Shown here: positions 15,512 to 23,078 of the stretch, in pieces
Position numbering within the stretch: the first letter of the stretch is position 1
Layout of the letters: each line of letters begins with the position of its first letter
Assembly (NCBI GenBank): GCA_029855985.1
Contig: JAGSHR010000187.1
Location: 1 to 31,299 of the forward strand
Length of the DNA stretch: 31,299 nucleotides
DNA from: Candidatus Njordarchaeota archaeon
GTDB taxonomy: Archaea; Thermoproteota; JANJXX01; Panguiarchaeales; Panguiarchaeaceae
Direction of reading: 5' to 3'
Notes under the pieces: generated by a model
Database searches by the model: none
Seen by the model: only the letters and a program-made list of their open reading frames with translations
Told to the model about the DNA's origin: nothing
Translations under genes and position numbers: made by a program

Positions 15512-15526
15512 CTTTTATTTTTAAAA
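15512..15526 (+). promoter_or_regulatory. Likely promoter of the geranylgeranyl reductase gene
   Basis: A CTTTTATTTTTAAAA stretch lies about 27-30 nt before the ATG at 15547. No clear Shine-Dalgarno sequence is present, so the mRNA may be leaderless. Confidence 0.4.
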
Positions 15527-15546
15527 ATGGAGTCCGTGTGGTTCAC

Positions 15547-16695
15547 ATGAGTAATGCGAGAGTTGCCGTAGTCGGCGGAGGAACAATTGGCAACTATTTA
15601 GCATCATTGTTATCCAAAAAAAATGTTGAAGTGGATGTGTACGAAGAAAATGGCTCTATTGGCGTGCCTCAACACTGCTCTGGACTTATCTCCATAAGTG
15701 GACTAAAAAAAATCGGCACATGGAGCATCTTAGAAAAGAAGAATTTAATATTAAACAAGATAAGGGGAGCTAGATTCTATGGAAAGTCTGGGAAATATAG
15801 AGTAGTATACTTCGATGAACCTGTCGCTGTTGTAATCGATAGAATCAAATATGATCAAGCTCTCTATGATCTAGCGGAAAAAAGCGGTGCTAGATACTTT
15901 CTCCAAACCTCTGTTAAAAGAATATCACCCAATGGTTACCTGAAGGCTGTTAAAAAAGGTAGAATTATTGAGAAAAAATACGATGTCATTGTTGATTCAG
16001 AAGGGGCAACACGCCGTTTGATAAGAGACTTCCCTGGTGTTAACTCTAAAGGCTTACTTCCCGCGGTTCAACTTGATATAAAGATTAGAAGTAACAAAGT
16101 AGATGTTCCTAGCGATGTTGTAGAACTTCACTTTAATGTTAACGATTTCTTCACATGGGTTATCCCACTTGATGAGGAAAAACATTATAGGGTCGGTGTA
16201 GCAACAAGTGATTTGATGATTCCACACATTGAATTTGTCAAAAAATTCGCGAAAAAAAGGCTTGGTTCGTACAAAACACTAAGGATGTTTGGAGGTCTAG
16301 TTGTTTCAAACGGGCCCCTAAAGAAGTTCACTTGGGAAAAAGTAATTGCTGTTGGAGATGCTGCGGGCCATGTTAAGCCTACAACTGGAGGAGGAGTTGT
16401 CCTAGGTTCACTGGGAGCTATTATAGCAAGCAGGATTATATATTCCCACTTAGAGAACAAATTGGATCTCTCAACCTTCCAAGTTGCTTACACTCGTTAT
16501 TTAAAGTTGCAGTTTTTTGCAATGAAAACCGCTAGAAAATTACTAAACATACTTGGACAAAATGGTACGGATATCGCATTAAAGATTATACCTCAAGTCA
16601 TATTCTCCAACTTGAGGGGGGACATGGATATGCAGTTGGGGGCTTTTCTCAAGTTAATGTTCCCATTTATACCTTTTAAAGACAAAAATGAGTAA
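15547..16695 (+). CDS. Geranylgeranyl reductase family FAD-dependent oxidoreductase
   Basis: Likely saturates the geranylgeranyl chains of archaeal membrane lipids (digeranylgeranylglycerophospholipid reductase or a close paralogue). It has an N-terminal Rossmann motif V-A-V-V-G-G-G-T-I-G-N-Y, followed by Q-H-C-S-G-L-I-S (the P-x-x-C-S-G-L-type motif carrying the conserved Cys). The second FAD motif is V-G-D-A-A-G-H-V-K-P-T-T-G-G-G-V-V. Length 382 is normal. A GTG at 15538 would add three residues; the ATG at 15547 is preferred. Substrate cannot be decided from sequence, because archaea often carry several paralogues. Confidence 0.85.
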   Translation: MSNARVAVVGGGTIGNYLASLLSKKNVEVDVYEENGSIGVPQHCSGLISISGLKKIGTWSILEKKNLILNKIRGARFYGKSGKYRVVYFDEPVAVVIDRIKYDQALYDLAEKSGARYFLQTSVKRISPNGYLKAVKKGRIIEKKYDVIVDSEGATRRLIRDFPGVNSKGLLPAVQLDIKIRSNKVDVPSDVVELHFNVNDFFTWVIPLDEEKHYRVGVATSDLMIPHIEFVKKFAKKRLGSYKTLRMFGGLVVSNGPLKKFTWEKVIAVGDAAGHVKPTTGGGVVLGSLGAIIASRIIYSHLENKLDLSTFQVAYTRYLKLQFFAMKTARKLLNILGQNGTDIALKIIPQVIFSNLRGDMDMQLGAFLKLMFPFIPFKDKNE

Positions 16696-16706
16696 TTGTT
16701 TTTAGC

Positions 16707-16775
16707 CTCACGGGCACGATGATGATTACGCCACCTTATGAGGCGACGATGATTAAATGAACCCCACTGAGTGAG
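16707..16775 (+). ncRNA. Candidate C/D box guide sRNA upstream of ksgA
   Basis: The gap between the reductase and ksgA has the full layout of an archaeal C/D sRNA. The C box ATGATGA is at 16719-16725, then a 12-nt guide (16726-16737). A degenerate D' box ATGA is at 16738-16741, with a 4-nt spacer, and a C' box ACGATGA (one mismatch) is at 16746-16752. A 14-nt guide (16753-16766) and a perfect D box CTGA (16767-16770) follow. CTCAC at 16707-16711 and GTGAG at 16771-16775 can close a terminal stem. The 12-nt guide and 4-nt D'-C' spacing match the known geometry that directs fibrillarin 2'-O-methylation. Expression and targets are unproven. Confidence 0.7.
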
Positions 16776-16788
16776 CGTGAAATGAGAG

Positions 16789-17670
16789 ATGAATTTAAAA
16801 CAAAAAATTCTTCATTTATGCGAGCTTTACGGCGTCAAAACCAAAAAAGAATTGGGACAAAACTTTCTAATTAACCCCTCAATCTATGAACTAGAGATAA
16901 AAACAGCGGCTATTAATGGGGAAGATATTGTTTTAGATATTGGAGCTGGATTTGGATTCCTAACGGAGAGATTGGCAAGCATAGCCAAAAAAACTTACGC
17001 CGTCGAGATAGACCCTAACATAATCCGAGCATTGAAAGAGAGACTTGCGAATCTTATTGAGAAAGGCAAGTTAGATGTAATACAAGGTGATGTGTTAAAA
17101 ATAGATTTTCCCAATGATATAACAAAAATCGTATCAAATCCTCCCTACTCGATATCCTCCGATTTGATAATCAAAACTATTAGGGAACTCCACAAACGAA
17201 ATAACTTTAAACTTGTAGTGTTTATTCTCCAAAAAGACTTCGTTGAAAGGTTATTATCTAAACCTTGTAGCAAAAATTGGGGGCGAATATCCGCTACGTT
17301 TAACTACTACACTAATGCACGATATATTAGAACAATATCGAAAAGAAACTTTTACCCAGTTCCCGAGGTGGATTCTGCCTTGATAAAATACGAGTTCAAA
17401 AAAAGGGAAACGATGATACCCCTAGAGAAGTTCGAAGCACTATCAAAACACATTTTCTTGGGAACAAACAAGACTCTAAGGAGAGTCTTAAAGTCGTACT
17501 TAAAGCCTCTGACTAGAAACTGGAAGGAAATACTTAATATTATCTCCACAAAAGTGGATCTAAACAAAAGAATAAGATGCGTTTCACCAGAAGATATAGA
17601 AAAAATTATAGAAATAATAGACGAGAAAGATTTACTCTATGATTTTAAGCCAGCTAATTTCAATAAGTAA
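16789..17670 (+). CDS. ksgA: rRNA adenine dimethyltransferase KsgA/RsmA/Dim1
   Basis: Dimethylates two adjacent adenines in the 3'-terminal hairpin of 16S rRNA. It has K-K-E-L-G-Q-N-F-L at 19-27, the SAM-binding V-L-D-I-G-A-G-F-G-F-L-T at 48-59, the acidic E-I-D motif in strand 2, and the catalytic N-P-P-Y at 117-120. The C-terminal domain is shorter and less conserved, as in other archaea. Length 293. Start ATG at 16789. The last 34 nt overlap the 3' end of the convergent porB gene, so the two transcripts are antisense to each other there. Confidence 0.95.
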   Translation: MNLKQKILHLCELYGVKTKKELGQNFLINPSIYELEIKTAAINGEDIVLDIGAGFGFLTERLASIAKKTYAVEIDPNIIRALKERLANLIEKGKLDVIQGDVLKIDFPNDITKIVSNPPYSISSDLIIKTIRELHKRNNFKLVVFILQKDFVERLLSKPCSKNWGRISATFNYYTNARYIRTISKRNFYPVPEVDSALIKYEFKKRETMIPLEKFEALSKHIFLGTNKTLRRVLKSYLKPLTRNWKEILNIISTKVDLNKRIRCVSPEDIEKIIEIIDEKDLLYDFKPANFNK

Positions 17671-18620
17671 TTCCATTCTAGATCGACTCTCTCCTGTATT
17701 TGCCTAATAAGTTCTTCATTTCTCTTTGGTTTAAACAGGTGTCTGAATCTTCCTTGGTGCTTTAAGTATTCCTCAACTGGAAGCTTTAATTCTGGTTTCT
17801 TAGCAATCATGAGGCTCCTATCAGTGACCCTATATTCTCTTGTTTCAGGGTCAAATTCCCATAATGGGTGAACACATGTCTCCGTGGCCAACTTGGATAA
17901 TTCAACGCCAAGGGATGTGTCGAAATACCATCCCCTATCACATGGCATAATCGCGTGTATAAAGCTGGGACCATCATATTCTAGTGCTTTTCTAACCTTG
18001 GTCATGAAGTCTACCCAATAGTAGACATTTACGGTTGCTACATATGCATTATGATGAGCAGCAATTATGTGCCCTATGGGTTTCTTCCACTCAATTTTAC
18101 CAGGTATTGCCTCTCCAGCCGGGGATGTCGTTGTTGACGCGTATTCTGGAGTTGAACCACTACGTTGAATACCTGTGTTCATGTATGCCTCGTTATCATA
18201 GAGAATCCATGTGAACTTATGACCTCTTTCAACGGCTCCACTTAATGCTTGTAGTCCTATATCGTAAGTACCACCGTCTCCGCCAAATATGATTATGTGT
18301 GGGACCTCGTGTTTCCATCTACCTTTCCTCTTAAGTGCTTTAAAGGCTGCTTCAATACCCGAGGCTACAGCTCCAGCGTTTTCGAATGCAACGTGTATCC
18401 ATGGAACTTTCCATGATGTATATGGGAAAATCGTGGTAGCAACCTCTAAACAACCAGTTGCATTAACCACTACGAGATTGCTTGGATCAGGTACTGTTTG
18501 TAACGCCATTCTAACGATAATGGGGGCTACACATCCAGCACACATTCTATGACCAGGAGTTATATAGTCTTCTTTTTTAGCGATTTCAATTAGATTGGGT
18601 CTCCAGGGTTTTTTCTCCAT
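17637..18620 (-). CDS. porB: Pyruvate/2-oxoacid:ferredoxin oxidoreductase beta subunit
   Basis: The thiamine-diphosphate-binding subunit of the ferredoxin-reducing 2-oxoacid oxidoreductase. Seen: H-R-M-C-A-G-C at 24-30 and a further Cys at 57 (ligands of the proximal 4Fe-4S cluster), the TPP motif G-D-G-G-T-Y-D-I-G, and Y-D-N-E-A-Y-M-N-T-G-I-Q, which is characteristic of Por/Vor beta subunits. Length 327 is normal. Start ATG at 18620 has GGTGA 6 nt upstream. Pyruvate is the likely substrate; a branched-chain 2-oxoacid (Vor) specificity cannot be excluded. It is the last gene of porC-D-A-B. Confidence 0.93.
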   Translation of the reverse strand: MEKKPWRPNLIEIAKKEDYITPGHRMCAGCVAPIIVRMALQTVPDPSNLVVVNATGCLEVATTIFPYTSWKVPWIHVAFENAGAVASGIEAAFKALKRKGRWKHEVPHIIIFGGDGGTYDIGLQALSGAVERGHKFTWILYDNEAYMNTGIQRSGSTPEYASTTTSPAGEAIPGKIEWKKPIGHIIAAHHNAYVATVNVYYWVDFMTKVRKALEYDGPSFIHAIMPCDRGWYFDTSLGVELSKLATETCVHPLWEFDPETREYRVTDRSLMIAKKPELKLPVEEYLKHQGRFRHLFKPKRNEELIRQIQERVDLEWNYLLKLAGLKS

Positions 18621-18622
18621 TT

Positions 18623-19873
18623 TTAATCACCTCTCACCTCGGGACCTCTAACACCGAGGTAAATCCTCCTAAATGGCTTCTCTTTACCCTTCATTATATC
18701 GAATAACTTTAACATGGCTTTCTTCAATAGTTGTGGGGGTGCATCTCTCCCACCCAAACCGTATACGTAGTCAACAACTATTGGGTGCTTCTTATTGTCG
18801 TATAGTGCAGATCTTGTTTCAACAAACAATGGTGCTCCTTGAGCTCCCATATCTTGAGCCCTGTCAAAGACGCCTATTACCTCTGCATCTCCTAAGATCT
18901 TAGCTAGTTCCTTGAATGGGAATGGTCTAAATGATCTTATCCTCACTACACCTGCCTTATATCCTTCTTCTCTTAATTCATCGACCACGTATCTCATTGT
19001 TCCAGCGGTACTGCCCATTATAACTGCTATTACTTCTGCGTCATCCACTTTGTATGTGTGAAGCAATCCATCTCCGTAGCTTCTCCCTGTTAGCTCAGCG
19101 TATTCATCGTGAACCTTTTTGATGACCTCATAGGCATTCTCCATTGCAATGGCTTGTGGGACCTTATGCTCAAAGTAATAGTCGTACAGGTCTAAGGGAC
19201 CGAATGTTACGGGAACAGGGTTCTTCGGGTTGAGAGAGAATTCCACTTCCTGCCCTCTCAAGTTTATCTTAACCACTTTTCTTGGGCCTCCGAGGAACTC
19301 GTGGACGTCCTTTTCATTAGCAAATATTTTCATTCTTTCAGATGTGTGACTAACAAGGAACCCGTCAAAGGCCACCATAGTTGGTAGTAAGACCTTTTCG
19401 TTTTCGGATATCTTGAAGGCTTGTATAATCGTATCATATGCCTCTTGCGCGTTTTCAGCGTGCAACATTACCCAAGATGTATCTCTAGCGCTCATCATGT
19501 CTGTATGGTCACAGTGTATATTTATGGGAGCTGACACTGCTCTATTTGCTAATGCTAAAACCATTGGCAACCTCAAGGAGCTTGCAATCCATAAAATCTC
19601 ATTCATTAGTAGGAGACCTTGACTGGCTGTAGCAGTGAAAGCTCTTGCGCCAGCAGCCGCAGCACCCACAATAGCAGATATTGCTGAGTGTTCTGATTCG
19701 ACAGCGATGTACTCATAGTCCGCTTCACCATTAGCTTTGAATTCCGCCAGTTTCTCTACAATTATTGTTTGTGGGGTTATGGGGAACGCAGCTACTACAT
19801 CAACATCACTGTGTTTTGCGGCATAAGCAGCAGCTTCATCCCCATTCAAGATTATATCTCTCTGCTCGACCAC
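18623..19873 (-). CDS. porA: Pyruvate/2-oxoacid:ferredoxin oxidoreductase alpha subunit
   Basis: The pyrimidine-binding TPP domain plus domain II of the oxidoreductase. The start region shows L-N-G-D-E-A-A-A-Y-A-A, F-P-I-T-P-Q-T and Y-I-A-V-E-S-E-H-S-A-I-S-A-I-V-G-A-A-A-A-G, with the catalytic-type glutamate. T-A-T-A-S-Q-G-L-L-L-M-N-E follows; the C-terminal part has the V-G-V-F-D-R-A motif. Length 416 is typical. Start GTG at 19873 is preceded by GGTGA with 6-nt spacing. It is 2 nt from porB and 6 nt from porD, so co-transcription is clear. Confidence 0.94.
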   Translation of the reverse strand: MVEQRDIILNGDEAAAYAAKHSDVDVVAAFPITPQTIIVEKLAEFKANGEADYEYIAVESEHSAISAIVGAAAAGARAFTATASQGLLLMNEILWIASSLRLPMVLALANRAVSAPINIHCDHTDMMSARDTSWVMLHAENAQEAYDTIIQAFKISENEKVLLPTMVAFDGFLVSHTSERMKIFANEKDVHEFLGGPRKVVKINLRGQEVEFSLNPKNPVPVTFGPLDLYDYYFEHKVPQAIAMENAYEVIKKVHDEYAELTGRSYGDGLLHTYKVDDAEVIAVIMGSTAGTMRYVVDELREEGYKAGVVRIRSFRPFPFKELAKILGDAEVIGVFDRAQDMGAQGAPLFVETRSALYDNKKHPIVVDYVYGLGGRDAPPQLLKKAMLKLFDIMKGKEKPFRRIYLGVRGPEVRGD

Positions 19874-19879
19874 ATCAAT

Positions 19880-20206
19880 TCACCTCTCTTGTTTCTCCTC
19901 CTCACCTTCTAACACCATTTCAATAGCATTTACTGGACACACTTGAGCACAAATACCGCAACCCTTACAGTATGTGTGATCGATATAGAACCTCTTTGGC
20001 CTCTTTCCAGACTCGTCCCATTCAATGTGAATAGTGAACTCTGGGCAGTACTGCCAACACTTGAAACACTTTGTACATTTATCCTCATTCAAAATTGGCT
20101 TAAAGACCTTCCACGTTCCAGTCTCATACTCAGTGCTAGGAAACGGGGGCACTCCCCCCATTGGTAGCTCGTCCCAACCCAATAACTTCTTAGACAACGG
20201 CAACAC
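19880..20206 (-). CDS. porD: Por delta subunit, two [4Fe-4S] ferredoxin-like
   Basis: Electron-transfer subunit with two complete CxxCxxCxxxC motifs (cysteines 44/47/50/54 and 80/83/86/90), each followed by Pro. It relays electrons to soluble ferredoxin. The N-terminal ~40 residues with W-D-E-L-P-M-G-G are typical of archaeal PorD. The start is uncertain: GTG at 20206, or TTG codons a few residues later with GGGTG nearby. A gap of about 100 nt separates it from porC. Confidence 0.93.
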   Translation of the reverse strand: MLPLSKKLLGWDELPMGGVPPFPSTEYETGTWKVFKPILNEDKCTKCFKCWQYCPEFTIHIEWDESGKRPKRFYIDHTYCKGCGICAQVCPVNAIEMVLEGEEEKQER

Positions 20207-20307
20207 CCAAACATTGGATTTTAAGTATCCAAAAAATAAAGAAGCTAAATTAGGTAAAAGAAATAGTATATATACGGATTATAAAGAGATATTAATCAAG
20301 CAAAAAT

Positions 20308-20889
20308 TCACTTAAGCTTCTCGGTCTCATTAAACGCACGTTGGATAGCCTCAAAGTTCTTCTTGACTATCGCTTCACCCAACCTAGCGCCCAAAACGTT
20401 TTCGGTAGCCTTCAAAATATGTTCTAATTTCAAATATTTCTCCTCAGTGGCTTTAACAAAAGCACCAAGCATAGTAGTATTCGTTATACCCCTACCAAAA
20501 GCCTCAACTGAAATCTTAACCGCCTCAACACCCCAAACAGAATAATTACCATCCCCAAGAATCTTTATGGCCTCATTGGCACTCTCCTTAGTAGGGAAAA
20601 CAAAAACTGCTCCGTCCCTGTAATCCCTAGCAGCATGTTCAACAAGTGTCGGATCCAACACAATAACTACATCTGCCTCATAGATACCACTATGGATATC
20701 AATCCTAGAATCACCAATTCGCGCATATGAAGTAACAGGAGCGCCAGAACGCTCAGGGCCGAACTCAGGAAAACTCTGAGCAAATTTCCCAGCAATCAAA
20801 GCCGCTTCAGCGAGTATTCTACTCGCAGTCCAACCTCCCTGACCACCACGACCATGTATCCTAATCTCAATATAATCACGAGAAACCAT
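20308..20889 (-). CDS. porC: Por gamma subunit
   Basis: The gamma subunit of the oxidoreductase, identified by E-I-R-I-H-G-R-G-G-Q-G near the N-terminus, S-F-P-E-F-G-P-E-R-S-G-A-P-V and the later V-V-I-V-L-D-P-T-L. The open frame extends 21 codons further upstream with a hydrophobic Phe-rich stretch. The ATG at 20889 is the true start because GGAGGTG lies 7 nt before it and no gamma subunit needs a membrane segment. Promoter: TATA-like GCTTTATATA at 20941-20950 on the minus strand. It is the first gene of the por operon. Confidence 0.93.
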   Translation of the reverse strand: MVSRDYIEIRIHGRGGQGGWTASRILAEAALIAGKFAQSFPEFGPERSGAPVTSYARIGDSRIDIHSGIYEADVVIVLDPTLVEHAARDYRDGAVFVFPTKESANEAIKILGDGNYSVWGVEAVKISVEAFGRGITNTTMLGAFVKATEEKYLKLEHILKATENVLGARLGEAIVKKNFEAIQRAFNETEKLK

Positions 20890-20940
20890 GAAAAAACACC
20901 TCCAAAAAAAGGAAACCAGAAAAATAAAAAAACTATGATG

Positions 20941-20950
20941 TATATAAAGC
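20941..20950 (-). promoter_or_regulatory. Likely por operon promoter (TATA box)
   Basis: GCTTTATATA on the minus strand predicts a transcript start near 20918 and a leader of about 30 nt containing the GGAGGTG ribosome-binding site of porC. Its position inside the false upstream extension of porC supports the shorter porC start. Confidence 0.55.
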
Positions 20951-21087
20951 ACAAAAAATTATTCACATACCTAAAACAATGAATAAATTCAAAATAATTA
21001 AACCAAATAATCCGCTAACAATCACTGATTCATAAACAAATCGTGAGATATGTTGACCAAGAAAAATAATGGGTAATTTTGCTGAAT

Positions 21088-21999
21088 TCATCTTCTTTTC
21101 TTTACGAGAGTTATCGCGACGATTATTACTCCTATTGTTGTTATGGATCCTGCTATTAAGAGAGTGTTGTTTAGCCCTGTTGGTTGTCCTTTTATGCTGC
21201 TGTTGTTAACTAGGTATCCCATAATCCAGTTTAGTATTTCGTTGTTTTGGTTTGTTAATGTGTTATTTGCGTAGTTTGGCCATTCGTGGTGAAGCCCTGT
21301 CAATATAACGTTTCCCTCGTAGTATTTAAAGAGTATTGTTGCTGGTTTGTTGTTTACACTGTATCTTTCTAGTACTGTGTAGTTTGTTGTTGTACTATTG
21401 AAGTATGGGCCTCCCCAGTAGAGTGTTAGTGTTTTTGTGAATTCTAGATTTAGTGTTGGCTCTACGCTGACATTCGTCCACTGAGAGAGAGGCCATGGTG
21501 CGATTTCCTCAATGGGTCCTATAGCATAACCGTCAAATATACCGAGGTATCCATTGCTTGGTTGTTTCTCCCATACAACGTTTTTTGTTGCGAAGTATGC
21601 TCCTGCGCATATACCGAAGTAACTTCCTCCTTTTTTCACGTATTCTTTTATTGCGTTTATAGCTTCTTGGGACATGCTTCCGTATCCTTTGTTGCCGTAT
21701 TCGTCTTCTTCTCCGGCCCAACCGCCTGGGATTAGTAGAACTTTCACATTGTTTAGAACACCGTTTAGTATGTCGTTTTCATCAATGCCTCTGTAGGTAT
21801 AACCTTTTTTCTCTAGGAACATTGTTAGGTATTCTACTCCCTGTCTATATGCTCCTGGCCCTGAGTATACTGCCACGTCTAAGGTGCTACTGTCGGACTT
21901 GACAATATTTGTTATTAGGGGCATCATGTTTGAGGATATTAGAAGGGCGATAATGAGGATAATTATTTGATTTGTGATAGAATTTCTATTTTTTGGTAT
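21088..21999 (-). CDS. Secreted BPL_N / class I glutamine-amidotransferase-fold protein, membrane anchored, apparent AUA start
   Basis: The mature part has the flavodoxin-like amidotransferase fold: V-L-L-I-P-G-G-W-A-G, the nucleophile elbow Y-F-G-I-C-A-G-A-Y, and G-L-H-H-E-W near the end. Counting from the first ATG (21927), these give Cys107 and His213/214-Glu215. This matches BPL_N-type domains, whose function is unknown. A C-terminal membrane helix followed by K-K-R-R, plus six N-x-S/T sites, point to an extracytoplasmic, anchored protein. The ATG at 21927 has no ribosome-binding site. Upstream in the same frame lie a basic stretch and a perfect hydrophobic signal core (I-I-I-L-I-I-A-L-L-I). 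They begin at an ATA codon (21997-21999) placed 8 nt after GAGGTG, and no ATG, GTG or TTG is available in that frame. Confidence 0.7.
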   Translation of the reverse strand: MPKNRNSITNQIIILIIALLISSNMMPLITNIVKSDSSTLDVAVYSGPGAYRQGVEYLTMFLEKKGYTYRGIDENDILNGVLNNVKVLLIPGGWAGEEDEYGNKGYGSMSQEAINAIKEYVKKGGSYFGICAGAYFATKNVVWEKQPSNGYLGIFDGYAIGPIEEIAPWPLSQWTNVSVEPTLNLEFTKTLTLYWGGPYFNSTTTNYTVLERYSVNNKPATILFKYYEGNVILTGLHHEWPNYANNTLTNQNNEILNWIMGYLVNNSSIKGQPTGLNNTLLIAGSITTIGVIIVAITLVKKRR

Positions 22000-22077
22000 T
22001 TTATTTACACCTCTTAGATTTTAGAGAAAATTTATTGATAAAATATTTAAAAATATTCTATAAAGTTTGGAAAATTT

Positions 22078-23076
22078 TCATTTATTGTTTAGAAACTCGC
22101 TTGCTAAGTGACATGCCACAAAATGATTTGGTCTAATCTCTTTTAACTCTGGTTCCTCGATATCGCAAAGTTTTTCTTTGAAGTATGGACATCTCGGATG
22201 GAACCTGCAACCGGGAGGTATGTTTCTTGCGCTTGGAACTTCGCCTATTATGTCTGGTAATTCCACAATTGTTTTCGGTTTAATTGGAGGTATTGAACTT
22301 AACAGTAACCTTGTGTATGGGTGAATTGGATTATCGAAGAGTTCTCTTGCTTCTGCTAATTCCACAACTTTACCAAGGTACATAACGCCTATTCTATCGC
22401 TTATATACTCGATGACTGATAGGTTATGTGATATGAACAGATACGTGAGGTTATGTTCCTTTTTGATGTCAATTAAGAGGTTGAGAATTTGAGCTTGAAC
22501 GGAAACGTCAAGTGCCGAAGTTGGTTCGTCTAAAACCAGAAATTCTGGTTCTACTGATAATGCTCTAGCAATGGCAATTCTCTGTAGTTGACCGCCACTA
22601 AATTCGTGAGGATAACGATACATCCATTTCCTACTCAACCCAACGGCTTCTAAGAGATCTCCAACTCTGCGTTCTACTTCCGAATCTGATAGATTAAAGT
22701 GCTGTTTCAGGGCGATACCAATGTTGCCTTTTATGTTCATTCTTGGGTTCAACTGCGTGTAGGGGTCTTGAAATACCATTTGCATTCTTTTTCTGAATTT
22801 CTTATTTAACTCTTTTTTCTTTAGTTTTGTGATATCTTGTCCGTCGAAAATTATCTTGCCGCTTGTGGGCTCCAGTAGCCTTAAAATTACTTTAGCTAGT
22901 GTTGATTTTCCGCAACCAGATTCCCCAACGATTCCTAGAACTTCACCTCTCTTTATCTCCAAGTTCACTCCATCTACAGCTTTAACGTAGCCAACTACTT
23001 TTGGTATCACACCTGTTTTTATTGGAAAATACTTCTTTAGATCAACGATTTTTAATAATACTTCCCCATCTGACAT
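22078..23076 (-). CDS. oppF: Oligopeptide/dipeptide ABC transporter ATPase (OppF/DppF-like)
   Basis: The second ATPase of the peptide importer. Walker A G-E-S-G-C-G-K-S-T, Q-loop F-Q-D-P-Y, signature F-S-G-G-Q-L-Q-R, Walker B L-V-L-D-E-P-T-S-A-L-D and the H-loop are all present. The C-terminal oligopeptide-type extension with P-P-G-C-R-F-H-P-R-C-P and two more cysteines is present as well. A GTG at 23082 is possible, but the ATG at 23076 is preferred with GGAGGTG 5 nt upstream. That places the start 2 nt after the oppD stop. Last gene of the transporter operon. Confidence 0.92.
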   Translation of the reverse strand: MSDGEVLLKIVDLKKYFPIKTGVIPKVVGYVKAVDGVNLEIKRGEVLGIVGESGCGKSTLAKVILRLLEPTSGKIIFDGQDITKLKKKELNKKFRKRMQMVFQDPYTQLNPRMNIKGNIGIALKQHFNLSDSEVERRVGDLLEAVGLSRKWMYRYPHEFSGGQLQRIAIARALSVEPEFLVLDEPTSALDVSVQAQILNLLIDIKKEHNLTYLFISHNLSVIEYISDRIGVMYLGKVVELAEARELFDNPIHPYTRLLLSSIPPIKPKTIVELPDIIGEVPSARNIPPGCRFHPRCPYFKEKLCDIEEPELKEIRPNHFVACHLASEFLNNK

Positions 23077-23078
23077 AA

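Noticed and set aside
20890..20952. N-terminal hydrophobic extension of PorC
   Set aside because: The promoter-like TATA box and the GGAGGTG site lie inside it, and gamma subunits are soluble.
20953..21087. Replication origin at the AC-to-GT skew flip
   Set aside because: No origin-recognition-box-like repeats and no cdc6/orc1 gene nearby; a second similar flip within 10 kb argues against it.
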